A DNA stretch of 10,989 bases, from contig DLGR01000035.1 in the NCBI GenBank assembly GCA_002482805.1, positions 46,558 through 57,546 of the forward strand. The letters run 5' to 3'. The stretch's first letter is position 1. Every line of letters starts with the position of its first letter. The notes under the pieces are model-generated. The model was given only the letters and a program-made list of their open reading frames with translations. It made no database searches and was not told where the DNA came from. Position numbers and translations under genes: made by a program. Of this stretch, positions 1 through 7,128 are shown in pieces. The stretch comes from Micavibrio sp. UBA7689 (lineage in GTDB: Bacteria; Pseudomonadota; Alphaproteobacteria; Micavibrionales; Micavibrionaceae).

Positions 1-1076
1 GCATATTGGTATTCGACCGCTTCGAAAGAAATGTCGGGGCGTTCAAACACAGCTTCTTTCGCCTGCGGACTTTCGATGATGGCGGGGGTGCGGTCAAGCA
101 TATCGAACACACGGTCCGCAGCACCCAGGCCCATCTGCAAAGAAGAATTCAGTTTTGCCAAACGTTTGATAGGTTCGTACGACATCGAGAATGCCGTAAT
201 AAAAGACAACAATTGCCCTGCGGTGGCATGGCCCGAAGCCACTTCGTACCCGCCATAGACGATAATGGCGAACACTACCAAGCCGACGAGCGATTCATTG
301 ACGGGCGTCAGCAGATTGTTGACGCGCACGGATTTGATGGTCAGTTCACGTACCTTTTGAATGGCTGTACCGGTGCGCTCATTCTCATGCTCTTCCATGC
401 CATAGGCTTTCACGAGGCGAATGCCTTGGAAGATTTGTGAGAGCATGTCGGAAAGCTTTGCCTGATCGTCTTGAATGCGGCCCGACATTTTGCGCAGGCG
501 TCTGCCGATCCATGCCACGAACAAGGCCGTGATCGGAAAGATGATGAAAATCATCAAAGACAGGAACCAGTCCTGATAGAACATCACGCCGATGAGGAAT
601 ATGAGTGTTAAAAGATTTTTGCCGAGGCCCGTAATGCCGTCCGTCACGGACGCACGCATCACGTTCACGTCGTTGACAACACGGGATATCAACTGGCCGC
701 TCGGGTTCGTATGAAAAAAGCTTAAATCGAGATTTAAAAAATGCCCCACCATGTCGGATTGGATTTTCCCGACGATGGTCTGGCCGACACGGTTCATCAA
801 AATCGTGTGTTGATACGTTACAAGGCCGCGCAGAATAAAAATGGCCAATACCGCTGCGCCAAGAAGCCAAACGCGGTCCAGTTTTCCCGCTGTCAGTACA
901 TCATCGATGACCGGTTCGATCATGACAGCAAAACCCGCGGTAAGGGCCGCTGAAACGATCATGAAAAATGTGGCAAGTGCCACGCGCCCGCTGTGCGGTG
1001 CAACATATTCTTTGAGAATGCGCCGCACCAAAGCGAATGTTTTCGTTTTGCGTCGCGCGGACAGGTTTTCTTTCAT
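1..1076 (-). CDS. msbA: MsbA-type ABC exporter, N-terminal part (cut by window edge)
   Basis: The reading frame is open from the ATG at 1076-1074 to the left edge, giving 358 residues with no stop. It begins MKENLSARRKTKTF and has six hydrophobic segments at about residues 32-54, 68-88, 150-168, 170-190, 262-282 and 286-300, the layout of a type IV (ABC type-1) exporter membrane domain. Coupling regions typical of the lipid A/multidrug exporter family are visible: SFFHTNPSGQLISRVVNDV near 119-137 and QGIRLVKAYGMEEHE near 217-231. The last residues (ISFEAVEYQY) are the usual opening strand of the nucleotide-binding domain, so Walker A, the signature motif and Walker B lie outside the window. 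Such half-transporters act as inner-membrane homodimers; MsbA flips lipid A core. The family is clear. The substrate, and hence the symbol, is inferred, because other lipid or drug exporters look alike. No strong ribosome binding site precedes the start. The gene is divergent from the phospholipase gene. Confidence 0.88.
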   Translation of the reverse strand, partial: MKENLSARRKTKTFALVRRILKEYVAPHSGRVALATFFMIVSAALTAGFAVMIEPVIDDVLTAGKLDRVWLLGAAVLAIFILRGLVTYQHTILMNRVGQTIVGKIQSDMVGHFLNLDLSFFHTNPSGQLISRVVNDVNVMRASVTDGITGLGKNLLTLIFLIGVMFYQDWFLSLMIFIIFPITALFVAWIGRRLRKMSGRIQDDQAKLSDMLSQIFQGIRLVKAYGMEEHENERTGTAIQKVRELTIKSVRVNNLLTPVNESLVGLVVFAIIVYGGYEVASGHATAGQLLSFITAFSMSYEPIKRLAKLNSSLQMGLGAADRVFDMLDRTPAIIESPQAKEAVFERPDISFEAVEYQY

Positions 1077-1093
1077 AATTCTGTGATAAACTT

Positions 1094-1099
1094 AAGGAG
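1094..1099 (+). promoter_or_regulatory. Possible ribosome binding site for the patatin-like gene (awkward spacing)
   Basis: AAGGAG is a strong Shine-Dalgarno match. It lies 16 nt before the GTG at 1116 and 22 nt before the ATG at 1122, both farther than the usual 5-9 nt. The frame is closed by a TAA at 1101-1103, so the only upstream alternative is a non-standard ATT at 1104. Either the site is used with unusual spacing or it is fortuitous. Confidence 0.35.
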
Positions 1100-1115
1100 A
1101 TAAATTAGCAAGACC

Positions 1116-2150
1116 GTGGCGATGGAATATACAGGCAAAAACGGCGAAAATCCAAGGGAATTCAATGGAATCGGGCTTGCGCTCGGCGGCGGTATGGCCC
1201 GCGGCTTCTGCCATATCGGCGTTCTTAAAACCCTAGATAAATATGGGGTGAAACCCACCACCATCACGGGTACTTCCATCGGCGCCGTCGTGGGAGCCGC
1301 CTATTTGTGTGGCAAGATGCCTGAACTCGAACAATGGGCACGCTCTCTCAACCGTTATAAAATTCTTTCTTATTTAGATTTGCGCGTGCGCAGTGCGGGT
1401 TTGATCGGCGGCCGCAAACTTATGGCGCTGCTACATGAAAATTTCGGTGATATGAATATCGAAGATCTGCCCTATCCGTTAACGGTCATCGCGGCGGACC
1501 TTGCAACGGGCCACGAAGTCTGGCTGCAAAAAGGCAATCTAGTGGATAATATCCGCGCATCGTTCGCACTTCCTGGCGTCTTTCCTCCCGTGAAACTTGG
1601 CGGGCGTTATCTGGTGGACGGTGCACTCGTGAACCCCTGCCCGATTTCCGTCTGTCAGGCGCAAGGCGCACGTATGACGATCGCCGTCGATCTGCACGCC
1701 GACATGATCGGTAAGGCGACCAAACCCGGAAGCTCGTACCAAACCGTTACGGGATTTGATATTTTCGATGACAAGGATGTTTCACCCGACAAGCAAAAAC
1801 CGTTCTTGGAGAATCCTATCTCCAACAAGCTTTTTCACCGCGAACCCGCCGCACCCTCATTGTTCGGGGTGATGGTGTCCGCACTCGGGATTATGCAGGA
1901 CCGCCTTACGCGCTCACGTCTCGCGGGTGATCCGCCCGACGTTCATATCAAACCGCAGATCGGACATATTGGTATGCTGGAATTCGAAAGAGCTGACGAT
2001 CTTATCCGTCTGGGTGCCGAAGCGTGCGAACGCGTCATGCCTGAAATTATGGCAGGTATTAATTTGTTCCTGCCAAAAACATACAAGCCGGGCTATCAGC
2101 CGTCATCGGACGTGCCCGCGCAAGAAGACGATGTAGAGGATTTGTTTTAG
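1116..2150 (+). CDS. Patatin-like phospholipase (RssA-like)
   Basis: This 344-residue protein carries the full patatin active site, numbered from the GTG start. The oxyanion-hole glycine loop is GGGMARG at 24-30, the nucleophile elbow is GTSIG at 52-56 with Ser54, and the second member of the catalytic dyad is Asp168 in VDGALVNPCP. Patatin-family enzymes hydrolyse acyl ester bonds of glycerolipids. There is no signal peptide, so the enzyme is probably cytosolic or peripheral on the inner membrane, as expected for the RssA type rather than secreted ExoU-like toxins. The C-terminal tail, from about residue 328, is acidic and probably disordered (PAQEDDVEDLF). The start may be GTG 1116 or ATG 1122. 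The gene is divergent from the lipid exporter across 39 bp, which fits a shared membrane-lipid theme, and its stop overlaps that of the convergent hydrolase gene. Family assignment is secure; the physiological substrate is unknown. Confidence 0.9.
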   Translation: MAMEYTGKNGENPREFNGIGLALGGGMARGFCHIGVLKTLDKYGVKPTTITGTSIGAVVGAAYLCGKMPELEQWARSLNRYKILSYLDLRVRSAGLIGGRKLMALLHENFGDMNIEDLPYPLTVIAADLATGHEVWLQKGNLVDNIRASFALPGVFPPVKLGGRYLVDGALVNPCPISVCQAQGARMTIAVDLHADMIGKATKPGSSYQTVTGFDIFDDKDVSPDKQKPFLENPISNKLFHREPAAPSLFGVMVSALGIMQDRLTRSRLAGDPPDVHIKPQIGHIGMLEFERADDLIRLGAEACERVMPEIMAGINLFLPKTYKPGYQPSSDVPAQEDDVEDLF

Positions 2151-3079
2151 GACGGCTGTTTGCGCTTTTTGTGCTTGCGGTCGGGCAGCGCCTTGCCCCA
2201 ACGGAGTTCAGGCGCCAGATATGTCGGCATCACGTTGTTGTACACGGCAATCAAATTACGCAGAGCGTTGTTCATCTCCTTGGGCGTCTTACAATGCGCG
2301 AAGTTCGCGGCGTGCAGACCCGATCTGAACAAACATGTATCGATCCCCGAGGCGTTCGCGCCGATAACGTCATGCGCCATCGTGTCGCCCAGCATAACGG
2401 TCTGCGCGGGATAGATATCTTTCTTTTGCAGATACTGGATGCAGTAATTGAAGATAAGCTTATGCGGCTTACCCATGTAATGCACGATACCGCCTGAATC
2501 TTCATAACGGCGTGCAAGTAGCAACGGCCCCGTCAACAAACCTTCCCCGATGGTCGATAGTGAATCGGGGCTTTGGCAGTAAGCTTTGAGGCGTTTTTGA
2601 ATGGCTTTGCGGATCGTGGATTCATAATCCATCAGCGTCTTGCGCGGATAATCCATACCGAGGATTAAAACGAAATCCGCCTTGTCGATGTCATCGACGA
2701 TCTCAATGCCGGAATCCTTGTAAACTTCTTCCTGCCCTCTGCGGCCGAAGATGTAGCATTTATTGCCCATCTTTTCGAACACGCCGTCTTTGCGCGTGGC
2801 AAAGCCTTCCCACAAAACTTCTGCGGGTGTGACGATGGCGTTATACAGGCTGGGGCCGAGGCCCATCTTTTTGAGTTTTTCCTTGTTCGTTTCCGCGCGC
2901 TCGTCGGAGTTCGACAGAATGAGAATGGTCTTTTTGCGTTCTTTGAGTTCTTTCAGGCAGTCTTCAACACCAGGAAACAATTCTTCACCGTCATGAAGCA
3001 CGCCCCATTGATCGATGATGAACCCCATGTAGCTGTCGGAGATATCGGAAATCCCCTCACAGAACTTTGTCTTGGCCAT
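2147..3079 (-). CDS. HAD-superfamily class IIA hydrolase, TIGR01459 type
   Basis: This 310-residue protein has the ordered HAD motifs. Motif I is DQWGVLHDG starting at Asp23 (the nucleophile), motif II is ILSNS ending at Ser58, the motif III lysine is probably Lys204 in MGKPHK, and motif IV is GDTMAHD with Asp232 and Asp237. The residue two after the nucleophile is Trp25 instead of the usual general-acid Asp. From family knowledge, D-x-W-G-V-x-x-D-G is the hallmark of the TIGR01459 group, so this is not damage. The large cap inserted between motifs II and III is the class IIA (NagD-like) arrangement. Members are putative sugar-phosphate or nucleotide phosphatases; the substrate is unknown. 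The C-terminus is strongly basic (DRKHKKRKQPS), which could bind nucleic acid or acidic lipid. The gene converges on the patatin-like gene with a 4-bp overlap and lies downstream of the giant coiled-coil gene, from which a hairpin probably insulates it. Confidence 0.88.
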   Translation of the reverse strand: MAKTKFCEGISDISDSYMGFIIDQWGVLHDGEELFPGVEDCLKELKERKKTILILSNSDERAETNKEKLKKMGLGPSLYNAIVTPAEVLWEGFATRKDGVFEKMGNKCYIFGRRGQEEVYKDSGIEIVDDIDKADFVLILGMDYPRKTLMDYESTIRKAIQKRLKAYCQSPDSLSTIGEGLLTGPLLLARRYEDSGGIVHYMGKPHKLIFNYCIQYLQKKDIYPAQTVMLGDTMAHDVIGANASGIDTCLFRSGLHAANFAHCKTPKEMNNALRNLIAVYNNVMPTYLAPELRWGKALPDRKHKKRKQPS

Positions 3080-3106
3080 TTGCGATAAGAAACCCTTGAA
3101 AGTGAA

Positions 3107-3144
3107 ACACGCCGTACGGCCCGTATTATGGCCGTAAAGCGTGT
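3107..3144 (-). terminator. Hairpin, possible terminator of the coiled-coil gene
   Basis: ACACGC (3107-3112) pairs with GCGTGT (3139-3144) and TACGGCC (3115-3121) pairs with GGCCGTA (3130-3136). This makes a 13-bp stem with a 2x2 internal loop and an 8-nt loop. Read on the minus strand it begins 25 nt after the giant gene's stop and is followed by a weak T-rich tract (TTTCACTTTC). The stem is strong but the U-tract poor, so termination is likely but may be incomplete. Confidence 0.5.
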
Positions 3145-3154
3145 CTCAAATCAA
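3125..3154 (-). promoter_or_regulatory. Candidate promoter for the HAD hydrolase gene
   Basis: On the minus strand, TTGATT (3154-3149) is followed after 18 nt by CATAAT (3130-3125), which are 4/6 and 5/6 matches to the sigma-70 -35 and -10 elements. Transcription would start near 3118, giving a leader of about 40 nt. The -10 element sits in the loop and right arm of the hairpin at 3107-3144, so the same inverted repeat may serve as upstream terminator and as an operator-like site. Confidence 0.4.
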
Positions 3155-3169
3155 CCTGTTAATGGTCGT

Positions 3170-6100
3170 TTAGGCGGCTTTGCGGGCGCCTGTTTCACGC
3201 GGCTTCTTGGGCTCGCGACCCGTGGCCGTGCACAGCATCTGATAGAGCTTGCCCACGTCGGAAGAGCTGAACGTCGCCGCCAGCAGGTCTCCGTGGTCGT
3301 TGCCGAGCGCCTGTTCGTACACTTCCTCGAACTGGCGGGTAAAGCGGCCCACATAGTTGCGGAATTCGGAATCGGCCGTGTATTTCTCGCGGATCCTGTC
3401 GATCGGGAGTTTGTCGCCCATTTCGACAAGGCGGCGCGTGAAGGCCCATATGTCGCCTTTTTGGTATGCCTTCCAGGATTTCTCGCCGATCTCGCCTTCC
3501 GTCATACGTGTGATGTCGACGGACAATGAGTGCAGAGATTCGATCACAAACTTCGCGGAAGACAGGAACGCTTCGCGTTTCGCCTTCCATTCGGAATCAC
3601 GGATTGCGTCGATCTGCTTCATCGCATCCTGTGCCGCTTGGAACATCGCGGTCGAGTGACGGCTGAAGGTGGAAGATGCTTCTTCCGATGCCTTGAGAGC
3701 TTTCGTAGAAACAATAACCAGACGTTCGGATTCTTCCTCGAGGCGCTCTTTGGAAATATCGATCTTCTTGAGAACCTTGTCGGCGGAATCGGCCACATCG
3801 TCCAACTTGGTCGCCATAATGGTGACGGCTTTGCTGATGGAATCCGCGGCTTTGCTTCCGGCTTCGGCGACAGAGTCTGCTTGGCTGGAAAGTTCCGTCC
3901 CGTATTCCTTTGTGGTGTTGAGCGAGTTCTTCATTTGCTCTGACACTTCGCGGGCGCGCAGTGCAAATGAATCCCCGGCTTTCTTCAGTTCCAGCAATGT
4001 AGCTTCGGAAGATTTCAGCAGGTTTTCCGCTTCGCGCTGTACGGAAGCAACGAGTTCTTTGCCCGACGTAACGGTTTCTTCGCTTGCGGCTTTCAGTTTG
4101 TTGCCCTCAGACAAAGCGCGTTCGCCGGCTTTGTCGAATTTGAGTGCGGCGATTTCGGCCACTTCCTCGGCTTGATCCGCCGTGCGCGAGAATTGTTCGC
4201 CTGCGTCTTTGAGTTGCGCCACGGCCTGACCGACGGAGACAGACAGTTCATGGAACTGTTCGTTGATCGCCTTTTGCACGGCCTCGATCTTGAGGAGCGC
4301 TTGGTCGGTCGCGAGGTGAACATCGGTCGCTTGATTGTCCAATGTCGCTTCGATGGTGCGCATTTTCTCGGATGCTTTGGTAGCGGCGGATTCGATATCG
4401 TCCACGCGGTCGCGCAGGTGATCCGACGAAGACTTCAAAACAACCGATGCTTCTTCCGCGCCGTCCTTCAATTTGTTCAGACGCTCGTCGAAGATGGTGC
4501 CGATTTCGGTCAGGCGCGACAGGTTCGTGTCCGTCGAATCGTCGAAGTCGACGCGGAGTTTTTCCAGACGGTCTTGGGCGGCCATAGCCTGTTCGATTGC
4601 CTTCAAATAGACGGGCTCGATGCCTTGCGCGGTTTTGAGGAGCGATTGCTCTACATTTTCCATCGCAAATTTCGCTTTGTCGCTTTCGCTCTTCACAGTC
4701 GTGATGCGGTCGGACAAACGCTCTTCGAGTGTGGCGAGGTCATCGATGGCGGCTTGTGTGTTCTGCGTAAGCACGGTGCAGCTTTCGCCGATCGTACTGT
4801 TCAAGCGCGTCACATCTGTTTGTGTGGTATGCACGAGCCCCGAGATACGGCCGGCTTGCTCTTCCAAGGCGGAACGAACGGATTCGATTTGCGTCAGGCT
4901 CTCGGTGACTTTCTTCGACAGATCGTCTTTTTGATTGCCCATATGTTCGTTGATCGATCGTGAGTGGCCTGCAATCTGACCGGCGAGAATAGAAATATCC
5001 TGTGCCTGCGTGCGCAAGACGTCGCGGATTTTCTCTGCGTTCTCGGTTGCCTTGTCGGAAGCGTCCGTCAAATCCTTTACGCGGCGTGTGAGCGTCGTGG
5101 CGATGGCTTCGTGTTTGATGTCGGCGTCCGCCACGGCGCGTGTTACTGCCGACAGAGGTGAAGACAGAGCTTCGCGCACATTCTCGATACGCTCGGTAAG
5201 CGTCGCTTGTGCCACATTGATCTTTTCAACCTGCTCTTCGACAGATGCCGAAAGTTTGTTTACTTGCTCATCGGCCATCAGGGAGGCCGATTGAATTTGC
5301 GCGCGGGATTTTTCGAGCATATCCACGATGGTCTGGATGTTTTCGATGTTGCCCGCTCCGGCCTCATTAAGCTGATCGATATTGTCTTTGGTTTTGGTGA
5401 TCAGGTTTTCGGCCTGTTTTTGCGCCTCTTCCGATGCGCGGCTCAAAGATTCAATACCGCGGCGAACGGCACCGCCTATGGATTCCGCACCCGACAGGGC
5501 AATAGCCATGCCTTCGGATAATTTGTTGGCGGTTTGTGTGCCGACATGATCGATGGCGGTGATGTTGGATTCCATGCCGTCGATTACGGATTTAAGGTTA
5601 TCGGCACGAAGTTGCAGTTGCATTTCCATGCTTTCGGTTTTGGTAGAAATCAATTCAACCGCATCTTGGATAACCGTAACGCCGCTGTTCAAACGCGTCG
5701 CGATAGTTTCGGCTTCGGATGCAAGGTCTTTCGCGCCTTTGTCGAGCGCTTCACGGTTTTCCTGAATCGTATCGCCCGCACGCGTCATGGATTCAACGGT
5801 GCGTTTGGTCATGGATTCCAGATCGCGGATCTGGCCTTGCAAAGCCTCGCCCAGACGTGCGGTTTCGTCGGATACTTGTTGGGTTGCACCGGAAAGGTCT
5901 TTCTTGTGCGTGTCGAAGTCGCCCGACAATTTTTCGAGTTTGACGGCGATTTCGTCGATTGTCTTGCGCAGACCGTCATAGGTTTCTTCGAGGTTTGAAG
6001 AAATGCCCGATGTTTTGGTTTTGGCTTCGTCCGCGGCTTCGAGAAGTTTCGCGGCGCCCTTGCCCATCGCGGCTTCCATTTCGGCGGCGCGTTCAAGAAC

Positions 6101-7003
6101 GGTGAGCGCGGCTTGGTCCCACGCTTCGGCACCGGATTGGGTTTTCTGGTCGATGTCGGATGTGCGCTGTTCGATTTCTTCTGTGAGCGACAACAATTTT
6201 GCGGAACGCTCGGAAAGCGTTTCGGACAGACGATCGATGTGGAATTCGGTTTTTTTCGAAATACCGGCCATACCCTGGATTTCGGAACGCAGACCCATGC
6301 GGGCGCGGTGGATGGAACGAAGTACCGCTTTGGACGCCGTGGAAAGTTCGGCGGCTTGGCGGACCAGTTCTTCGATGTCTTTGTGTATTACTTGGCTGCG
6401 CTCTTCCGACGGGAAGATCATGGATTGCAGTTCTCCGCGCAGAGCTTCGGCATACATATGGATATCGGAACCGCGCTGGACGAACGCGAGAATGACCCAC
6501 AGCAAGGCGACGGGTGCGAGAATGCCCGCGATAAAACCCCCGAGCAGATGCGGCTGTTGCGCCGCCATCGTTTGCCAGCCCACGTTCGTAAAGACATAAG
6601 ATGCGCACAGACCGATCCATGTCGCGGTCAGGAACATCGCAGCGCCTTGCAGGGCGACGGAGGATTTCTTGCGGCGGAAAGGTTTCTTGTTCGAAGGCGT
6701 GAGCATCAAAACAGGTTCGGATTCCATTTCAAACAATTCGGATGCGTTCGCGTCGTTACGCTTGGGCGCGGCAAAAGACGGGCCGTCCTTGTCTTCGGCG
6801 CCTGCGGGTGCACTGATACGTAAAGTTTTAAGGGCAGAGCCCGAAAATACCGAAATCTCGCTACCCTCGTCTTTCGCGTCATTTGCGGTTTTGGCGGAAA
6901 GTTCTTCTTGAACCTTCTCCAGCTTTTCGCGGGCGTCATCGACCTTTTTGAGCGAGGAAGAGAGCTTGATGGAAGACTTTTTCACGGCGACGGGATCGGA
7001 CAT
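3170..7003 (-). CDS. Giant membrane-anchored coiled-coil protein, TipN/GPR-like
   Basis: This 1277-residue protein reads as four parts. Residues 1-112 are a charged, probably disordered cytoplasmic N-terminus ending in a basic patch (KKPFRRKK). Two membrane helices follow at about 116-138 and 153-175. Residues 200-1150 are almost continuous helix rich in Ala, Glu, Lys, Ser and Thr, with only two prolines (616, 797) and one cysteine (742). A similar segment recurs at 931-948 and 1006-1023 (L-K-x-A-G-x-x-F). Residues 1150-1265 form a compact C-terminal domain with tryptophans at 1177 and 1186 and a conserved-looking SSSDVGKLYQ segment. Two N-terminal membrane helices before a very long coiled coil is the plan of alphaproteobacterial polarity factors such as Caulobacter TipN and the Agrobacterium growth-pole-ring protein GPR. 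That role is inferred from architecture and not from shown homology. No chemoreceptor signalling hairpin and no ATPase motif is present. The start has AAGGAA 9 nt upstream. Confidence 0.85.
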   Translation of the reverse strand: MSDPVAVKKSSIKLSSSLKKVDDAREKLEKVQEELSAKTANDAKDEGSEISVFSGSALKTLRISAPAGAEDKDGPSFAAPKRNDANASELFEMESEPVLMLTPSNKKPFRRKKSSVALQGAAMFLTATWIGLCASYVFTNVGWQTMAAQQPHLLGGFIAGILAPVALLWVILAFVQRGSDIHMYAEALRGELQSMIFPSEERSQVIHKDIEELVRQAAELSTASKAVLRSIHRARMGLRSEIQGMAGISKKTEFHIDRLSETLSERSAKLLSLTEEIEQRTSDIDQKTQSGAEAWDQAALTVLERAAEMEAAMGKGAAKLLEAADEAKTKTSGISSNLEETYDGLRKTIDEIAVKLEKLSGDFDTHKKDLSGATQQVSDETARLGEALQGQIRDLESMTKRTVESMTRAGDTIQENREALDKGAKDLASEAETIATRLNSGVTVIQDAVELISTKTESMEMQLQLRADNLKSVIDGMESNITAIDHVGTQTANKLSEGMAIALSGAESIGGAVRRGIESLSRASEEAQKQAENLITKTKDNIDQLNEAGAGNIENIQTIVDMLEKSRAQIQSASLMADEQVNKLSASVEEQVEKINVAQATLTERIENVREALSSPLSAVTRAVADADIKHEAIATTLTRRVKDLTDASDKATENAEKIRDVLRTQAQDISILAGQIAGHSRSINEHMGNQKDDLSKKVTESLTQIESVRSALEEQAGRISGLVHTTQTDVTRLNSTIGESCTVLTQNTQAAIDDLATLEERLSDRITTVKSESDKAKFAMENVEQSLLKTAQGIEPVYLKAIEQAMAAQDRLEKLRVDFDDSTDTNLSRLTEIGTIFDERLNKLKDGAEEASVVLKSSSDHLRDRVDDIESAATKASEKMRTIEATLDNQATDVHLATDQALLKIEAVQKAINEQFHELSVSVGQAVAQLKDAGEQFSRTADQAEEVAEIAALKFDKAGERALSEGNKLKAASEETVTSGKELVASVQREAENLLKSSEATLLELKKAGDSFALRAREVSEQMKNSLNTTKEYGTELSSQADSVAEAGSKAADSISKAVTIMATKLDDVADSADKVLKKIDISKERLEEESERLVIVSTKALKASEEASSTFSRHSTAMFQAAQDAMKQIDAIRDSEWKAKREAFLSSAKFVIESLHSLSVDITRMTEGEIGEKSWKAYQKGDIWAFTRRLVEMGDKLPIDRIREKYTADSEFRNYVGRFTRQFEEVYEQALGNDHGDLLAATFSSSDVGKLYQMLCTATGREPKKPRETGARKAA

Positions 7004-7012
7004 GCCAGAGGG

Positions 7013-7018
7013 TTCCTT
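7013..7018 (-). promoter_or_regulatory. Ribosome binding site of the coiled-coil gene, inside an inverted repeat
   Basis: AAGGAA on the minus strand (7018-7013) lies 9 nt before the ATG at 7003-7001 and decides that start. Its first bases overlap the CGCAAG arm (7021-7016), which can pair with CTTGCG at 7084-7079, so access to this site may depend on leader folding. Confidence 0.6.
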
Positions 7019-7095
7019 GCGAATGAAGTGAATATGTTGCTGTTTGAATGTCTTATAAAGACACGCTCATATTTCACTCGCAAGACGGGCTTGCG
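7016..7095 (-). promoter_or_regulatory. Structured leader with competing hairpins upstream of the coiled-coil gene
   Basis: Read as minus-strand RNA, the leader has a first CGCAAG (7095-7090), then CTTGCG (7084-7079), then a second CGCAAG (7021-7016) that overlaps the ribosome binding site. The middle element can pair with only one partner at a time. Pairing with the first gives a 6-bp hairpin with a 5-nt loop and leaves the ribosome binding site open. Pairing with the second closes a long hairpin. That hairpin contains a further 10 bp (7078-7068 with 7036-7027, one bulged base) and a perfect 6-bp stem TGTCTT/AAGACA with a 3-nt loop (7049-7063). The pairing is seen directly; a regulatory switch is inferred and needs transcription to start upstream of 7095, for example readthrough from the exported-protein gene. 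Confidence 0.45.
7049..7063. repeat. Perfect inverted repeat TGTCTT-ATA-AAGACA
   Basis: Six-base arms flank a 3-bp centre. On the minus strand it contains TATAAG (7057-7052), a possible -10 element for the giant gene with a weak TTGCGA -35 about 20 nt upstream. It could therefore be an operator over a promoter, or the tip of the leader hairpin. Confidence 0.5.
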
Positions 7096-7097
7096 CG

Positions 7098-7106
7098 TTA
7101 TCCACA
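7098..7106 (+). promoter_or_regulatory. Consensus DnaA box
   Basis: TTATCCACA is an exact match to the high-affinity R1-type DnaA box (TTATNCACA). It lies 95 bp upstream of the giant coiled-coil gene's start and just outside its leader repeats. No second box or AT-rich unwinding region is nearby, so it looks like a regulatory DnaA site and not an origin. Binding is not shown by sequence alone. Confidence 0.5.
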
Positions 7107-7128
7107 GGGGAAATGCAGAATTAACTTT

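Noticed and set aside
6..440. 144-codon plus-strand frame at the left edge
   Set aside because: The minus strand here reads as a continuous ABC exporter membrane domain with proper motifs, so this is antisense.
385..870. 161-codon minus-strand frame
   Set aside because: It is in a different frame from the exporter and rich in Arg, His and Pro, typical of an out-of-frame reading.
2147..3079. Loss of the catalytic second aspartate in HAD motif I (D-Q-W)
   Set aside because: From family knowledge the DxWGVLHDG form is characteristic of the TIGR01459 group, so it is not a defect of this gene.
4172..4963. Long open frame (263 codons) on the plus strand within the giant gene
   Set aside because: It is antisense to the coiled-coil coding sequence. 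Its composition mirrors the repetitive Ala/Glu/Lys codons opposite, and it has no motif or ribosome binding site. Other plus-strand frames at 3128-6911 are shadows for the same reason.
3170..7003. Chemoreceptor (methyl-accepting) or SMC/kinesin-like identity for the giant protein
   Set aside because: There is no conserved chemoreceptor hairpin motif, no HAMP region and no P-loop. The resemblance is only coiled-coil composition.
7016..7128. Replication origin suggested by the DnaA box and inverted repeats
   Set aside because: There is only one box, no AT-rich unwinding element, no box cluster and no origin-type neighbours such as dnaA, dnaN, hemE or parAB.
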